Assembly: GCA_032229975.1 (NCBI GenBank)
Contig: JAVXVG010000028.1
Span: 1 to 64,000 of the forward strand
DNA: 64,000 nucleotides
Direction of reading: 5' to 3'
Origin: JAIVGV01 sp032229975
GTDB taxonomy: Bacteria; Acidobacteriota; Blastocatellia; Pyrinomonadales; Pyrinomonadaceae
The position numbers and the translations under genes are program-made. The notes below the pieces were generated by a model. That model saw only the letters and a list, made by a program, of their open reading frames with translations. It was not told the DNA's origin and did no database searches. Of the stretch, positions 6,876 through 15,361 are shown in pieces. Positions within the stretch are counted from its first letter, which is position 1; every line of letters starts with the position of its first letter.

Positions 6876-9173
6876 ATGTCGCAAGAGTTAATCAAGGTCA
6901 CGGTCAACGGTCAGGACTATCAGGTCGCGAAGGGCGCGCGACTCATCGACGTGTGCCGCGAGAAGGGCCATTCCGTCCCCTCGTTCTGCTATTACGCAGA
7001 CCTCGCGTTGCAGGCTTCGTGCCGGATGTGCTTGGTTCGCATCGAGAAGATGCCGAAGCTGCAAACGTCTTGCACGATCACTTGCACGGACGGGATGATC
7101 GCGACGACCGAGAGCGCGGAGATCGAGAAGGCGCGACGCGGCATGGTTGAGTTTCTGCTCGCGAATCACCCGCTCGATTGTCCTGTGTGTGATCGCGGCG
7201 GCGAGTGCGAGTTGCAGGAGATGGTCTTCGATTGGGGCGGCTTGGAAGAACGCTTCACCGAGAAGAAGAACGCCTATCCCGAAAAATTTCTCTCGCCCAT
7301 CGTCGCCAATGATCCGCAGCGTTGCATCCTCTGCAAGCGTTGCACGCGCGTGTGTGATGAGTGGATGGGCGAGGACGCGATTGAGGCGGGTGGCCGCGGC
7401 GCGAACACCGTCATCGGAACTTACGACGGCTGGCTCAACTGCTCGCAGTGCGGCAACTGCATAGAGGTCTGCCCGACCGGAACTCTACTCGACGCGACAT
7501 ACCGACATCAGGCCCGGCCATGGGAGTTGTCGCAGACGGTGACGACCTGCACGTTCTGCTCCGACGGCTGTCAGATGTCTCTTGGAAGCCGTGCGGGTGA
7601 GGTCATGCGATCCGTCGCGCGTGATCGTTACGTCGATGGCATCAACGGAGAGTTTCTCTGCATCAAGGGCCGGTTCGCGCACCCGTTCATCAATCACGAG
7701 GAGCGGATCAAGACGCCGATGATCCGCTACAAGAAGGGTGGCAGACTCGTGCCCGCCACTTGGGACGAGGCTCTACACTACGTCACGGAAGGCTTCGAGG
7801 CGGCCCGCTCGGCCTACGGCGGCGAAGGCTTTGGCGTCGTCGGCAGTTCGAGAATCACGAACGAGGCGAACCATGCGTTGCTACGCTTCGCACGCGAAGT
7901 GATCAAGACCGATAACTACACCGCGACCGACGCTTTCTCGCTCGCGCCTTTCTTTAAGAACCTCGGCGCGCCCATCGCCACACACAAAGATATTCGCAAC
8001 GCGAAGACCATCGTGCTGATCGGTGGCGAGCCCGAAGAGTTGCAACCGCTCACGGGCCGCTACATACGCCAAGCTGTTCGCAACGGCGGCGCACAGCTCG
8101 TCATCTTCAACAACACGCCGATCCGTCTGAAGGAACAGGCGGCCCAGTTCATACACATCAACGCGGGGACGGAGGATGCGGTCGTCTTCGCACTCAGCAC
8201 AGGCGGCGACGCTGATCTCGCCGCGCGTAAACTTGGCGTTGAAGCGAGCGCGCTCGCCGATGCGCGAAAGTTGATTGAAGAGACGGCGGGCGACATTGTT
8301 CTACTCTTCGGCGGCGAGTTATCGGGCGCGGCGCAGGCTGTGCTCGCGCAGTTGCCTGCGGCATTTGGCGCACGCGAGGGCCGCCGCTTCCTGTTTCATC
8401 CGTTGCCGATCTACAACAACAGCGTCGGTGTCCAAGACATCGGTTTGATGAACGGCCGGCTCGATGCTGGCGCGATGCTGGCCGCGTGCGGCGAATCCGT
8501 TCACGCGCTCTACGTCGCGGGGAGCTTCCTGCCGCAACACCTCGCGGGTCGCGAGGACGCGCTCGCGAAATTAGACTTCCTCGTCGTGCAGGAGTTGTTC
8601 GAGACGGAGACGACGAAGCACGCGGATGTGGTGCTGCCCGCCGCTTCATTCGCGGAGACCGACGGCACGTTCACGAACAACGCGGGCCAGGTGCAACGCG
8701 TCAGGCAGTCGATCCCGCCCGTTCATCAATCGCGTCCCGACTGGATGATCACGGACATGATCGCGCGCGCGCGCGGCACGGAGTTCGATTATCAACTTTC
8801 TGCGAGCCGCGTCTTCCAAGACATCGCACGCAACGTCGCGGCTTACGAAGGCATGCGCTATCCCGCGCTCAAGGATGAGTCGAACCCCGTGCAGGCGAAG
8901 CACGCGATTGCATCGGGCGCGGACGTGACATCACAGATGCAGACGCTTCGTCGCAAGGTCGAATCACTCATCGAGACTAATGACAAGGCGCAGGCGACGC
9001 CGCCCGTCGGGCACGAGTTGTTCAAGCCCGGCACGCTGACGAAAAGGACGCCGCAGTTTCTCCTGCTCGACGCCGGTAATCCGAAGCCGCCGACCGTGCT
9101 CATCTCGCCGCTCTACCAGTTGACGGTCGATCCTAACTTAAGACGTGCGACGGTCAACGCGACGGGAGACTGA
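6876..9173 (+). CDS. nuoG: NADH-quinone oxidoreductase subunit G with an extra [4Fe-4S] site
   Basis: The 75-kDa homologue, relaying electrons from NuoF towards the membrane arm. Visible sites: N1b (Cys38, 49, 52 and 66), the His-Cys3 ligands of N5 (HPLDCPVCDRGGEC), a ferredoxin-type pair CILCKRCTRVC (Cys150, 153, 156, 160) and CSQCGNCIEVC (Cys189, 192, 195, 199), then the N7-type CTFCSDGC (Cys225, 228, 232). The C-terminal two thirds is the inactive molybdopterin-oxidoreductase fold. Thermus and E. coli NuoG keep only four cysteines for N4; here all eight are present, so one more cluster is predicted. The ATG at 6876 gives 765 residues; the longer upstream frame overlaps nuoF. Confidence 0.94.
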   Translation: MSQELIKVTVNGQDYQVAKGARLIDVCREKGHSVPSFCYYADLALQASCRMCLVRIEKMPKLQTSCTITCTDGMIATTESAEIEKARRGMVEFLLANHPLDCPVCDRGGECELQEMVFDWGGLEERFTEKKNAYPEKFLSPIVANDPQRCILCKRCTRVCDEWMGEDAIEAGGRGANTVIGTYDGWLNCSQCGNCIEVCPTGTLLDATYRHQARPWELSQTVTTCTFCSDGCQMSLGSRAGEVMRSVARDRYVDGINGEFLCIKGRFAHPFINHEERIKTPMIRYKKGGRLVPATWDEALHYVTEGFEAARSAYGGEGFGVVGSSRITNEANHALLRFAREVIKTDNYTATDAFSLAPFFKNLGAPIATHKDIRNAKTIVLIGGEPEELQPLTGRYIRQAVRNGGAQLVIFNNTPIRLKEQAAQFIHINAGTEDAVVFALSTGGDADLAARKLGVEASALADARKLIEETAGDIVLLFGGELSGAAQAVLAQLPAAFGAREGRRFLFHPLPIYNNSVGVQDIGLMNGRLDAGAMLAACGESVHALYVAGSFLPQHLAGREDALAKLDFLVVQELFETETTKHADVVLPAASFAETDGTFTNNAGQVQRVRQSIPPVHQSRPDWMITDMIARARGTEFDYQLSASRVFQDIARNVAAYEGMRYPALKDESNPVQAKHAIASGADVTSQMQTLRRKVESLIETNDKAQATPPVGHELFKPGTLTKRTPQFLLLDAGNPKPPTVLISPLYQLTVDPNLRRATVNATGD

Positions 9174-9183
9174 AGAGATAAGT

Positions 9184-9256
9184 ATGAAGTAGGAACGATG
9201 AGCGATGAACTGAAAACAGTTTGTCTTAAGTTCATCGTCCATCGTTCCTACTTCAT
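9184..9256 (+). repeat. Long hairpin of 7-nt words between nuoG and nuoH
   Basis: The arms 9184-9211 and 9229-9256 are complementary over 28 positions with two mismatches, leaving a 17-nt loop. The left arm reads as heptamers ATGAAGT, AGGAACG, ATGAGCG, ATGAACT. The right arm ends only 11 nt before the nuoH ATG. Confidence 0.85.
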
Positions 9257-9267
9257 CGTTAGCTTTT

Positions 9268-10308
9268 ATGAACTGGGATAACCCGTACATCTACGCGCTC
9301 GGCAAGTTCGTGGCGATCAACGTGACGTTCATCGGGGTGCTGATGATCGTGGCGTACACGGTGCTGGCGGAGCGGCGCGTGCTCGGCTTCATTCAGGGTC
9401 GTCTGGGCCCGAATCGTGTCGGCTATGGAGGGATGCTGCAGCCCTTCGCCGATCTGTTGAAGTTCATCCTCAAGGAAGAGATCGTCCCCGACAAGGCAAC
9501 GCGTTTCGTCTATTTTCTCGCGCCGATCATCGCCATCACCGCCGCGCTCATGTCGATGATCGTCTATCCGTTCGGGCCCGACGTGACGCTGCCCTTCATC
9601 GGTCGCATACGACTCGTCATTGCGCAGTTCGACGTGGCACTGCTCTACGTTTTGGCGATCACTTCGGTCGGCGTCTATGGCGTCGCGCTCGCGGGATGGG
9701 CGTCGAATAGCAAGTTCAGTCTGCTTGGAGGCTTGCGCGCGGCGGCGCAGTTGATCTCTTACGAACTATCGCTTGGCCTCTCGCTCGTCGGCGTCGTGTT
9801 GATGTCGGGCACACTCGATCTCTATCAGATCGTGGAGCAGCAGTCGGGCTGGTACGGGATGCACTGGAATCTCTTCAAGCTGCCGCTACCGCAAGTTCTC
9901 GGCTTCGTTATCTATTTGATCTCGGCGATTGCGGAGACGAATCGCGTGCCGTTCGATCTGCCGGAAGCGGAGACGGAACTCGTCGCGGGCTTCCACACGG
10001 AGTACAGCGCCTTGAAGTTCGCGCTCTTCTTCATGGCGGAGTACGTCAACATGTTCACCGTCTCCGTGCTCGCTTCGACGCTTTTCTTAGGCGGCTGGAA
10101 CGGGCCCTTCGTGGCGCAGCTTCCCTTGCTCGGTGTCTTCTATTTTCTCGCAAAGGTCTTCTTCTTTCTGTTCCTCTACATCTGGCTGCGCGGGACGCTG
10201 CCGCGCTTCCGCTTCGATCAACTAATGAGTTTCGGCTGGAAGTTCCTGCTGCCCGTCGCGATCTTAAATGTCGTGCTGACGGCGACGGCTCTCTATCTGT
10301 GGGGCTGA
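9268..10308 (+). CDS. nuoH: NADH-quinone oxidoreductase subunit H
   Basis: Membrane subunit (ND1 homologue) that joins the peripheral arm to the proton-pumping arm and forms the mouth of the quinone channel. It is 346 residues with about eight transmembrane segments. Hallmarks are RLGPNRVGYGG, the long ETNRVPFDLPEAETELVAG loop with its conserved acidic residues, and ALFFMAEY. No Shine-Dalgarno sequence precedes the ATG; a hairpin lies there instead. The next gene should be nuoI but is nuoJ. Confidence 0.96.
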   Translation: MNWDNPYIYALGKFVAINVTFIGVLMIVAYTVLAERRVLGFIQGRLGPNRVGYGGMLQPFADLLKFILKEEIVPDKATRFVYFLAPIIAITAALMSMIVYPFGPDVTLPFIGRIRLVIAQFDVALLYVLAITSVGVYGVALAGWASNSKFSLLGGLRAAAQLISYELSLGLSLVGVVLMSGTLDLYQIVEQQSGWYGMHWNLFKLPLPQVLGFVIYLISAIAETNRVPFDLPEAETELVAGFHTEYSALKFALFFMAEYVNMFTVSVLASTLFLGGWNGPFVAQLPLLGVFYFLAKVFFFLFLYIWLRGTLPRFRFDQLMSFGWKFLLPVAILNVVLTATALYLWG

Positions 10309-10350
10309 CGAAATTGACGGAACTTCGCGAGAATTCCGGTCGCTGATTTT

Positions 10351-11067
10351 ATGTTCGGACTGACGATGATCATCGCGGCTCTCGCCGACTACTTCCCGAT
10401 GCTGCTCTTCGCCGTGCTGTTTCTGATGGCGGTGGGCGCGGCCATCTCGCTCGTTACGCAGCGCAACCCGCTCTACAGCGCGATCTCTCTGGTCTTCGTC
10501 TTCCTCTCGCTCGCGGGTCTTTACATATTGCTCGCCGCGCCTTTCATTGCCGCCGTGCAGGTCATCGTTTACGCGGGCGCGATCATGGTCTTGGTCATCT
10601 TCGTCATCATGCTCTTGAACGTGGAAGAGACAGAGCAGCCCGGACGCGCGCGCCTGCGCTACTTGCTCCCGACGGCGGTCGTGCTCGCCGCCGTGCTCTT
10701 CGCCGAGGCAGCGTTCATCATCTTCTTCGTCCACGGCACGGGTGTGGATCGCGCCAACGCCGCCGCGCCCGCCAACACAGGTTTGACGGCCAACATCGGC
10801 GCGGGACTATTTACCACTTACCTGCTCCCCTTCGAGATCACTTCGCTCCTGATCCTGATGGCAATCGTCGGCGCGATGACACTTGCGCGACGCGCCTCCG
10901 TCCTTCGACCAACAGACGTTATCGTGCCCGGCGCGCAGTCGCTCACGCGACACACGCTCGCATCGACGCAGTTGAGCGAGACGACACCCGTTATTACACA
11001 CACGACTGCCGAAGCCGAGCGCGCGCTCGGACTCAGCAACGCGCCGCACAGGAGGGAGAGAGGCTGA
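10351..11067 (+). CDS. nuoJ: NADH-quinone oxidoreductase subunit J
   Basis: ND6 homologue of the membrane arm. There are five hydrophobic segments, with the characteristic VQVIVYAGAIMVLVIFVIML in helix three, which contains the bulge that moves during turnover. The 238-residue length is above the usual figure because of a C-terminal cytoplasmic tail of about 60 residues (rich in Thr, Ala and Arg) of no known role. It starts 42 bp after nuoH; that gap is too small for nuoI. Its last codons carry the Shine-Dalgarno sequence of nuoK. Confidence 0.94.
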   Translation: MFGLTMIIAALADYFPMLLFAVLFLMAVGAAISLVTQRNPLYSAISLVFVFLSLAGLYILLAAPFIAAVQVIVYAGAIMVLVIFVIMLLNVEETEQPGRARLRYLLPTAVVLAAVLFAEAAFIIFFVHGTGVDRANAAAPANTGLTANIGAGLFTTYLLPFEITSLLILMAIVGAMTLARRASVLRPTDVIVPGAQSLTRHTLASTQLSETTPVITHTTAEAERALGLSNAPHRRERG

Positions 11068-11069
11068 CG

Positions 11070-11375
11070 ATGTTGATCCCCCTGTCATGGTATCTCGCGC
11101 TCTCGGCCATCCTGTTCACCATCGGCGTGGCGGGCGTGCTCATCAAGCGCAACGTGATCGCGATGTTCATGTGCATCGAGCTGATGCTCAACGCCGTGAA
11201 CCTCACGTTCGTCGCCTTCTCGTCTTACTTCCGCGACGCGACGGGGCAACTCTTCGTCTTCATCGTCATGACGGTTGCCGCCGCCGAAGCCGCCGTCGGA
11301 CTTGGAATCATCATCGCCGTCTTCCGCAATCGCGAGTCGCTGAACGTGGACGACGCGAGCGTCATGAAATATTGA
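11070..11375 (+). CDS. nuoK: NADH-quinone oxidoreductase subunit K
   Basis: ND4L homologue: 101 residues, three transmembrane helices, standard length. It carries the two membrane-embedded glutamates of the proton path, in FMCIELMLNAVNL and in AAAEAAVGLGI. The start lies 2 bp after the nuoJ stop, and AGGAGGGAGAGAGG within the end of nuoJ serves as ribosome binding site, so the two are translationally linked. Confidence 0.96.
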   Translation: MLIPLSWYLALSAILFTIGVAGVLIKRNVIAMFMCIELMLNAVNLTFVAFSSYFRDATGQLFVFIVMTVAAAEAAVGLGIIIAVFRNRESLNVDDASVMKY

Positions 11376-11376
11376 A

Positions 11377-11469
11377 GCAATCAGCCGTCAGCACTCAGCT
11401 TTGAGTGGCCCACGGCTGCAAGGTTCACGATAACTTCCGAGGTTTGGCTGACTGTTGACGGCTGATTGC
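11377..11469 (+). repeat. Inverted repeat between nuoK and nuoL
   Basis: GCAATCAGCCGTCA (11377-11390) is perfectly complementary to 11456-11469. The stem extends inwards with mismatches through further TCAGC/GCTGA words. The loop of about 55 nt is larger than in the sister elements. The nuoL ATG begins 8 nt after the right arm. Confidence 0.75.
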
Positions 11470-11477
11470 CGACTGCT

Positions 11478-13721
11478 ATGTTGCGCTACATCATCTTCGC
11501 CCCACTCGTCGGCGCGGCCCTTAACTGGCTCGTCGGTCGGCGCGTGCGTAGTGAGGCGTTCATCGGCGTGGTCGCGTGCGGATCGGTTCTCATCCCCGCT
11601 CTGGTCGCGTTCTATCTCGCGTTCGGCAGTCCCGGCGTGCTCGTCTCCAGCTCGACGCAGCCGGTCTTCGATCACCTCTGGACGTGGCTCGAAGTCGGCA
11701 CGTTCCGCGCGGACTTCGGCTTCGCGATGGATCGTTTGAGCGGCATCTACGTCTGCTTCATCACCTTCGTCGGCTTCCTCATACACCTCTTCGCTACCGG
11801 CTACATGCGCGGCGATAAAAGTTTCTATCGCTTCTTCGCATATCTGAACCTGTTCATGTTCATGATGCTCACGCTCGTGCTGGCGGACAATCTCTTGTTG
11901 ATGTTCGTCGGGTGGGAGGGCGTCGGCCTCTGCTCATATCTTTTGATCGGCTACTACACCGATCGCAAAGAGGCGGGCGACGCGGCGAAGAAGGCCTTCA
12001 TCGCCAATCGCGTCGGCGACTGGGGCGTCGTGCTCGGCATCATGCTCGTCTTCTTTTTGACGGGCTCGATCAGCTTCTTCGACAAGTCCGCGCAACTCAC
12101 CGGTGGCGCAGTCGTACAGAGCGCGCTCGGCATCGTTATGAAGATGCCTGTCGAGGCGTTCACGTGGCACGCGCTCTTCGCCGGCGGCATCACGTCTGCC
12201 GCGCTGCTCCTGTTCATCGGCGCGACGGGCAAGAGCGCGCAGATACCGCTCTACGTCTGGCTGCCCGACGCGATGGCTGGCCCTACGCCTGTCTCAGCCT
12301 TAATTCATGCAGCGACGATGGTCACGGCGGGCGTCTATATGATCGTGCGTTGCTCGGCGATCTTCACGCACGCGCCCGCGACGATGTTCATCGTTGCCAT
12401 CATCGGCGCGGCGACGGCCATCTTCGCCGCAACCATCGGCATCGCGCAGAACGACATTAAAAAAGTTCTCGCCTACTCGACTGTCTCGCAACTCGGCTAC
12501 ATGATGCTCGCGTGCGGCGTCGGCGCGTTCACCGCCGCGATCTTTCACGTCATGACGCACGCCTTCTTCAAGGCTCTCCTCTTCCTCGGCTCTGGCAGTG
12601 TCATCAACGGGATGAATCACGAGCAGGACATGAGGCGCATGGGCGGCTTGAAGAAATATATGCCCGTCACGTTTGCGACAATGGCCGTCGGCTGGCTGGC
12701 GATTAGCGGCTTCCCTTTGCTCTCCGGCTTCTTCTCGAAGGACGAAATCCTGTGGAAGACTTGGAGCACGAACGCCGTCGCGATCCCCGCAGGCATGGGA
12801 CAGGCCCTCTGGTTCGTCGCCGCGATCACGGCGGCTCTCACGGCCATCTACATGACGCGCCTCATGGTGATGACCTTCTGGGGCACGGAGCGTTTCCGCG
12901 AAGCGCACGCGGCCGACGACGCACACGCGACGCACGCACACGCGCACGCCGCGACCGATGAGACTGATGAGACTGACTTCGTCGAAGGCGAGGAGCACGA
13001 AGAGCATCATGGGCCGGTAGAGCCGCGCGAGTCGCCGTGGACGATGACCGTCCCGCTCATCGTGCTCGCGATCCTTTCAATGGTCGGTGGTCTCGTCGGC
13101 ATCCCTTACGCACTCAGTGGTGGCTCAGTGACGAACTACTTCGAGCGCACGCTCGACCCTGTGGTTGCGCGCGCGCCCGAACGCGGCGAGCCATCACACG
13201 AGACAAATCCCATCGAACGCGCAACCGGCGAATCCCTGCGCGTGCCCGCCGCGCACAGCAACGAAGGCGCTGTGCCACGGTCTGTCGGCGAAGGCGAGCA
13301 AGGCGCGACGGCGAATGATCGCGCGCCCGATCCGCGCGAAGTTTCTAAGGAGCGACTGTCCACAGGCATCTCCGTCGCCATCGGCTTGATCGGCATCGCC
13401 ATCGGCTGGACATACTTTAAGAAGCGACCGCTCGCGCGTCTGCCGAAACTTTTGGAGAACAAGTATTACGTCGATGAGTTTTATGACGCGGCCATCATCA
13501 ACCCGATCAAGATGGGATCGCGCGAAGGCTTGTGGAAAATTTTCGACGTGGGCGTGATCGATTGGCTCGTCAACGGCTTGGCGCGCGGCACGCGTGAGAT
13601 GGGGGACGTTTCGCGTCGCGCGCAGCAAGGCTTCGTGCGCGGCTATGCGGCCATCATCCTTGTCGGCGCGCTGGCCGTCATCGGCTACTTCGTCTTTCTA
13701 TTCGCGCGCGTCTTTCGTTAA
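11478..13721 (+). CDS. nuoL: NADH-quinone oxidoreductase subunit L with two insertions
   Basis: Antiporter-like proton-pumping subunit (ND5 homologue) with the long lateral helix. It has the core motifs FVGWEGVGLCSYLLIGYY, NRVGDWG, the pumping-channel region LPDAMAGPTPVSALIHAATM, and the following MAYSTVSQLGYM-like segment (VLAYSTVSQLGYMM). At 747 residues it is well above the roughly 610 of E. coli. The extra length is a His/Asp/Glu-rich insertion at residues about 474-514 with eight histidines, and a second low-complexity loop around residues 555-630 before the lateral helix. Start ATG at 11478; an in-frame TTG four codons earlier lies in the repeat. Confidence 0.95.
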   Translation: MLRYIIFAPLVGAALNWLVGRRVRSEAFIGVVACGSVLIPALVAFYLAFGSPGVLVSSSTQPVFDHLWTWLEVGTFRADFGFAMDRLSGIYVCFITFVGFLIHLFATGYMRGDKSFYRFFAYLNLFMFMMLTLVLADNLLLMFVGWEGVGLCSYLLIGYYTDRKEAGDAAKKAFIANRVGDWGVVLGIMLVFFLTGSISFFDKSAQLTGGAVVQSALGIVMKMPVEAFTWHALFAGGITSAALLLFIGATGKSAQIPLYVWLPDAMAGPTPVSALIHAATMVTAGVYMIVRCSAIFTHAPATMFIVAIIGAATAIFAATIGIAQNDIKKVLAYSTVSQLGYMMLACGVGAFTAAIFHVMTHAFFKALLFLGSGSVINGMNHEQDMRRMGGLKKYMPVTFATMAVGWLAISGFPLLSGFFSKDEILWKTWSTNAVAIPAGMGQALWFVAAITAALTAIYMTRLMVMTFWGTERFREAHAADDAHATHAHAHAATDETDETDFVEGEEHEEHHGPVEPRESPWTMTVPLIVLAILSMVGGLVGIPYALSGGSVTNYFERTLDPVVARAPERGEPSHETNPIERATGESLRVPAAHSNEGAVPRSVGEGEQGATANDRAPDPREVSKERLSTGISVAIGLIGIAIGWTYFKKRPLARLPKLLENKYYVDEFYDAAIINPIKMGSREGLWKIFDVGVIDWLVNGLARGTREMGDVSRRAQQGFVRGYAAIILVGALAVIGYFVFLFARVFR

Positions 13722-13747
13722 ACGCTCTCGCGTCTCTCGATAATTTT

Positions 13748-15337
13748 ATGCAGCACTACCTGCTCACGATCCTGATCCTGCTGCCCGCCGCCGGCGCACT
13801 CGCCACGAGCCTGCACGGGCTCGCGCCCTATCGACGCGACGCGCATTACCGTTGGATCGCACTCGCCTTCTCGACACTAACTTTCCTGCTCTCGCTCCTG
13901 TTGCTCAAGGGCGACGGTGCGGCGGGCCAGTTTCAGTTCGCGCAGGATGTGAACTGGATCGGCGCGATAGGGGCACGCTATCACGTCGGCGTTGACGGCA
14001 TCAGTTTGTGGCTCGTGTTGCTGACGACGCTGCTCGTGCCGATCTCGATCCTGTCGAGTTGGAACGCAGTAGAAAAACGGCCGCTCGGTTTCTACACATT
14101 CATCTTGATCCTGGAAGGCGCGATGATCGGCGTCTTCGCGTCGCTTGATCTGCTCGTCTTCTATCTCTTCTTCGAGGCGTCGCTCGTGCCGATGTTCTTC
14201 CTCATCGGAGTCTGGGGCGGCGAGCGCAGGGTCTATGCGGCAGTCAAGTTCTTCATCTACACGGCAGTCGGATCGCTTTTGATGCTCGCCGGGATCATCG
14301 CGCTCTACTTCATGTACGCGAACGCGAACAACGGCGCGGGCACGTTCGACTACGTCACGCTCTTGGGTGCGCTGCGCGATCATAAACTCGCGCTGACGAA
14401 CGCGGCGGGACAACCGACGCACGCGCAGTTCTGGCTCTTCCTCGCCTTCGCGCTGGCCTTCGCCATCAAAGTCCCTTTGTTCCCCTTGCACACTTGGTTG
14501 CCGGACGCGCACACGGAAGCGCCGACGGCCGGATCGGTTCTGCTCGCGGGCGTGATGCTCAAGATGGGGACATACGGCTTCATGCGTTTCAACTTCGGCC
14601 TCTTTCCCGAAATGGCCCGCGCCTCGGCTTACGTCTTCATCACACTCGCCGTCATCGGCATCATCTACGGTGCGCTCGTCGCGATGGTGCAGCCCGACAT
14701 GAAGCGTCTGGTCGCATATTCATCGGTCAGTCACATGGGCTTCGTCATGCTTGGTCTCTTCTCTTTCACAGAACAGGGTATGCAGGGCGCGCTCTACCAG
14801 ATGTTGAATCACGGCGTCTCGACCGGCGCGCTGTTTTTGATCGTCGGGATGATCTATGAACGCAGACACACGCGCATGATCTCGGACTTCGGCGGACTCT
14901 CGAAGCCGATGCCGTGGTTCGCGACCCTGTTCGTCTTCGCGTCGCTCTCTTCAATCGGGCTGCCGCTTCTGAACGGCTTCATCGGCGAGTTTTTGATCAT
15001 GCTCGGCATGTGGACTTCGCCGTTTCAGTTTGCGCGCTGGATGAACCCCCGCGTGGTAACGATGTTCGCGGCGACGGGCGTCATCTGGGCGGCGGTCTAT
15101 ATGCTCTGGATGTTGCAGCGCGTCTTGTTCGGTCGCTTGAAGAGCAAGGCGAACGCGCGGCTGACTGATCTAAGTTGGCGAGAGATCGGATTACTGTTAC
15201 CGCTCCTCGCGTTGATGATCTACATGGGCGTCTATCCGCGCCCGTTCCTCTCGCGCACTAGAGAGAGCGTGCAGGCTGTGCGCGCGCGCTTGCTGCCGCA
15301 GACCGGCGGCGAGATCGCCGAAGAGCCTAAGAAGTAA
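13748..15337 (+). CDS. nuoM: NADH-quinone oxidoreductase subunit M
   Basis: Second antiporter-like proton-pumping subunit (ND4 homologue), 529 residues with about fourteen helices. Diagnostic stretches are GVDGISLWLVLLTTLL near residue 80, FYLFFEASLVPMFFLIGVWGG with the essential helix-5 glutamate, FPLHTWLPDAHTEAPTAGSV with the helix-7 region, and YSSVSHMGFVMLG. It follows nuoL after 26 bp. Residue composition and length are normal. Confidence 0.97.
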   Translation: MQHYLLTILILLPAAGALATSLHGLAPYRRDAHYRWIALAFSTLTFLLSLLLLKGDGAAGQFQFAQDVNWIGAIGARYHVGVDGISLWLVLLTTLLVPISILSSWNAVEKRPLGFYTFILILEGAMIGVFASLDLLVFYLFFEASLVPMFFLIGVWGGERRVYAAVKFFIYTAVGSLLMLAGIIALYFMYANANNGAGTFDYVTLLGALRDHKLALTNAAGQPTHAQFWLFLAFALAFAIKVPLFPLHTWLPDAHTEAPTAGSVLLAGVMLKMGTYGFMRFNFGLFPEMARASAYVFITLAVIGIIYGALVAMVQPDMKRLVAYSSVSHMGFVMLGLFSFTEQGMQGALYQMLNHGVSTGALFLIVGMIYERRHTRMISDFGGLSKPMPWFATLFVFASLSSIGLPLLNGFIGEFLIMLGMWTSPFQFARWMNPRVVTMFAATGVIWAAVYMLWMLQRVLFGRLKSKANARLTDLSWREIGLLLPLLALMIYMGVYPRPFLSRTRESVQAVRARLLPQTGGEIAEEPKK

Positions 15338-15361
15338 TGAGCACGGTTTGAAGATAAGACG

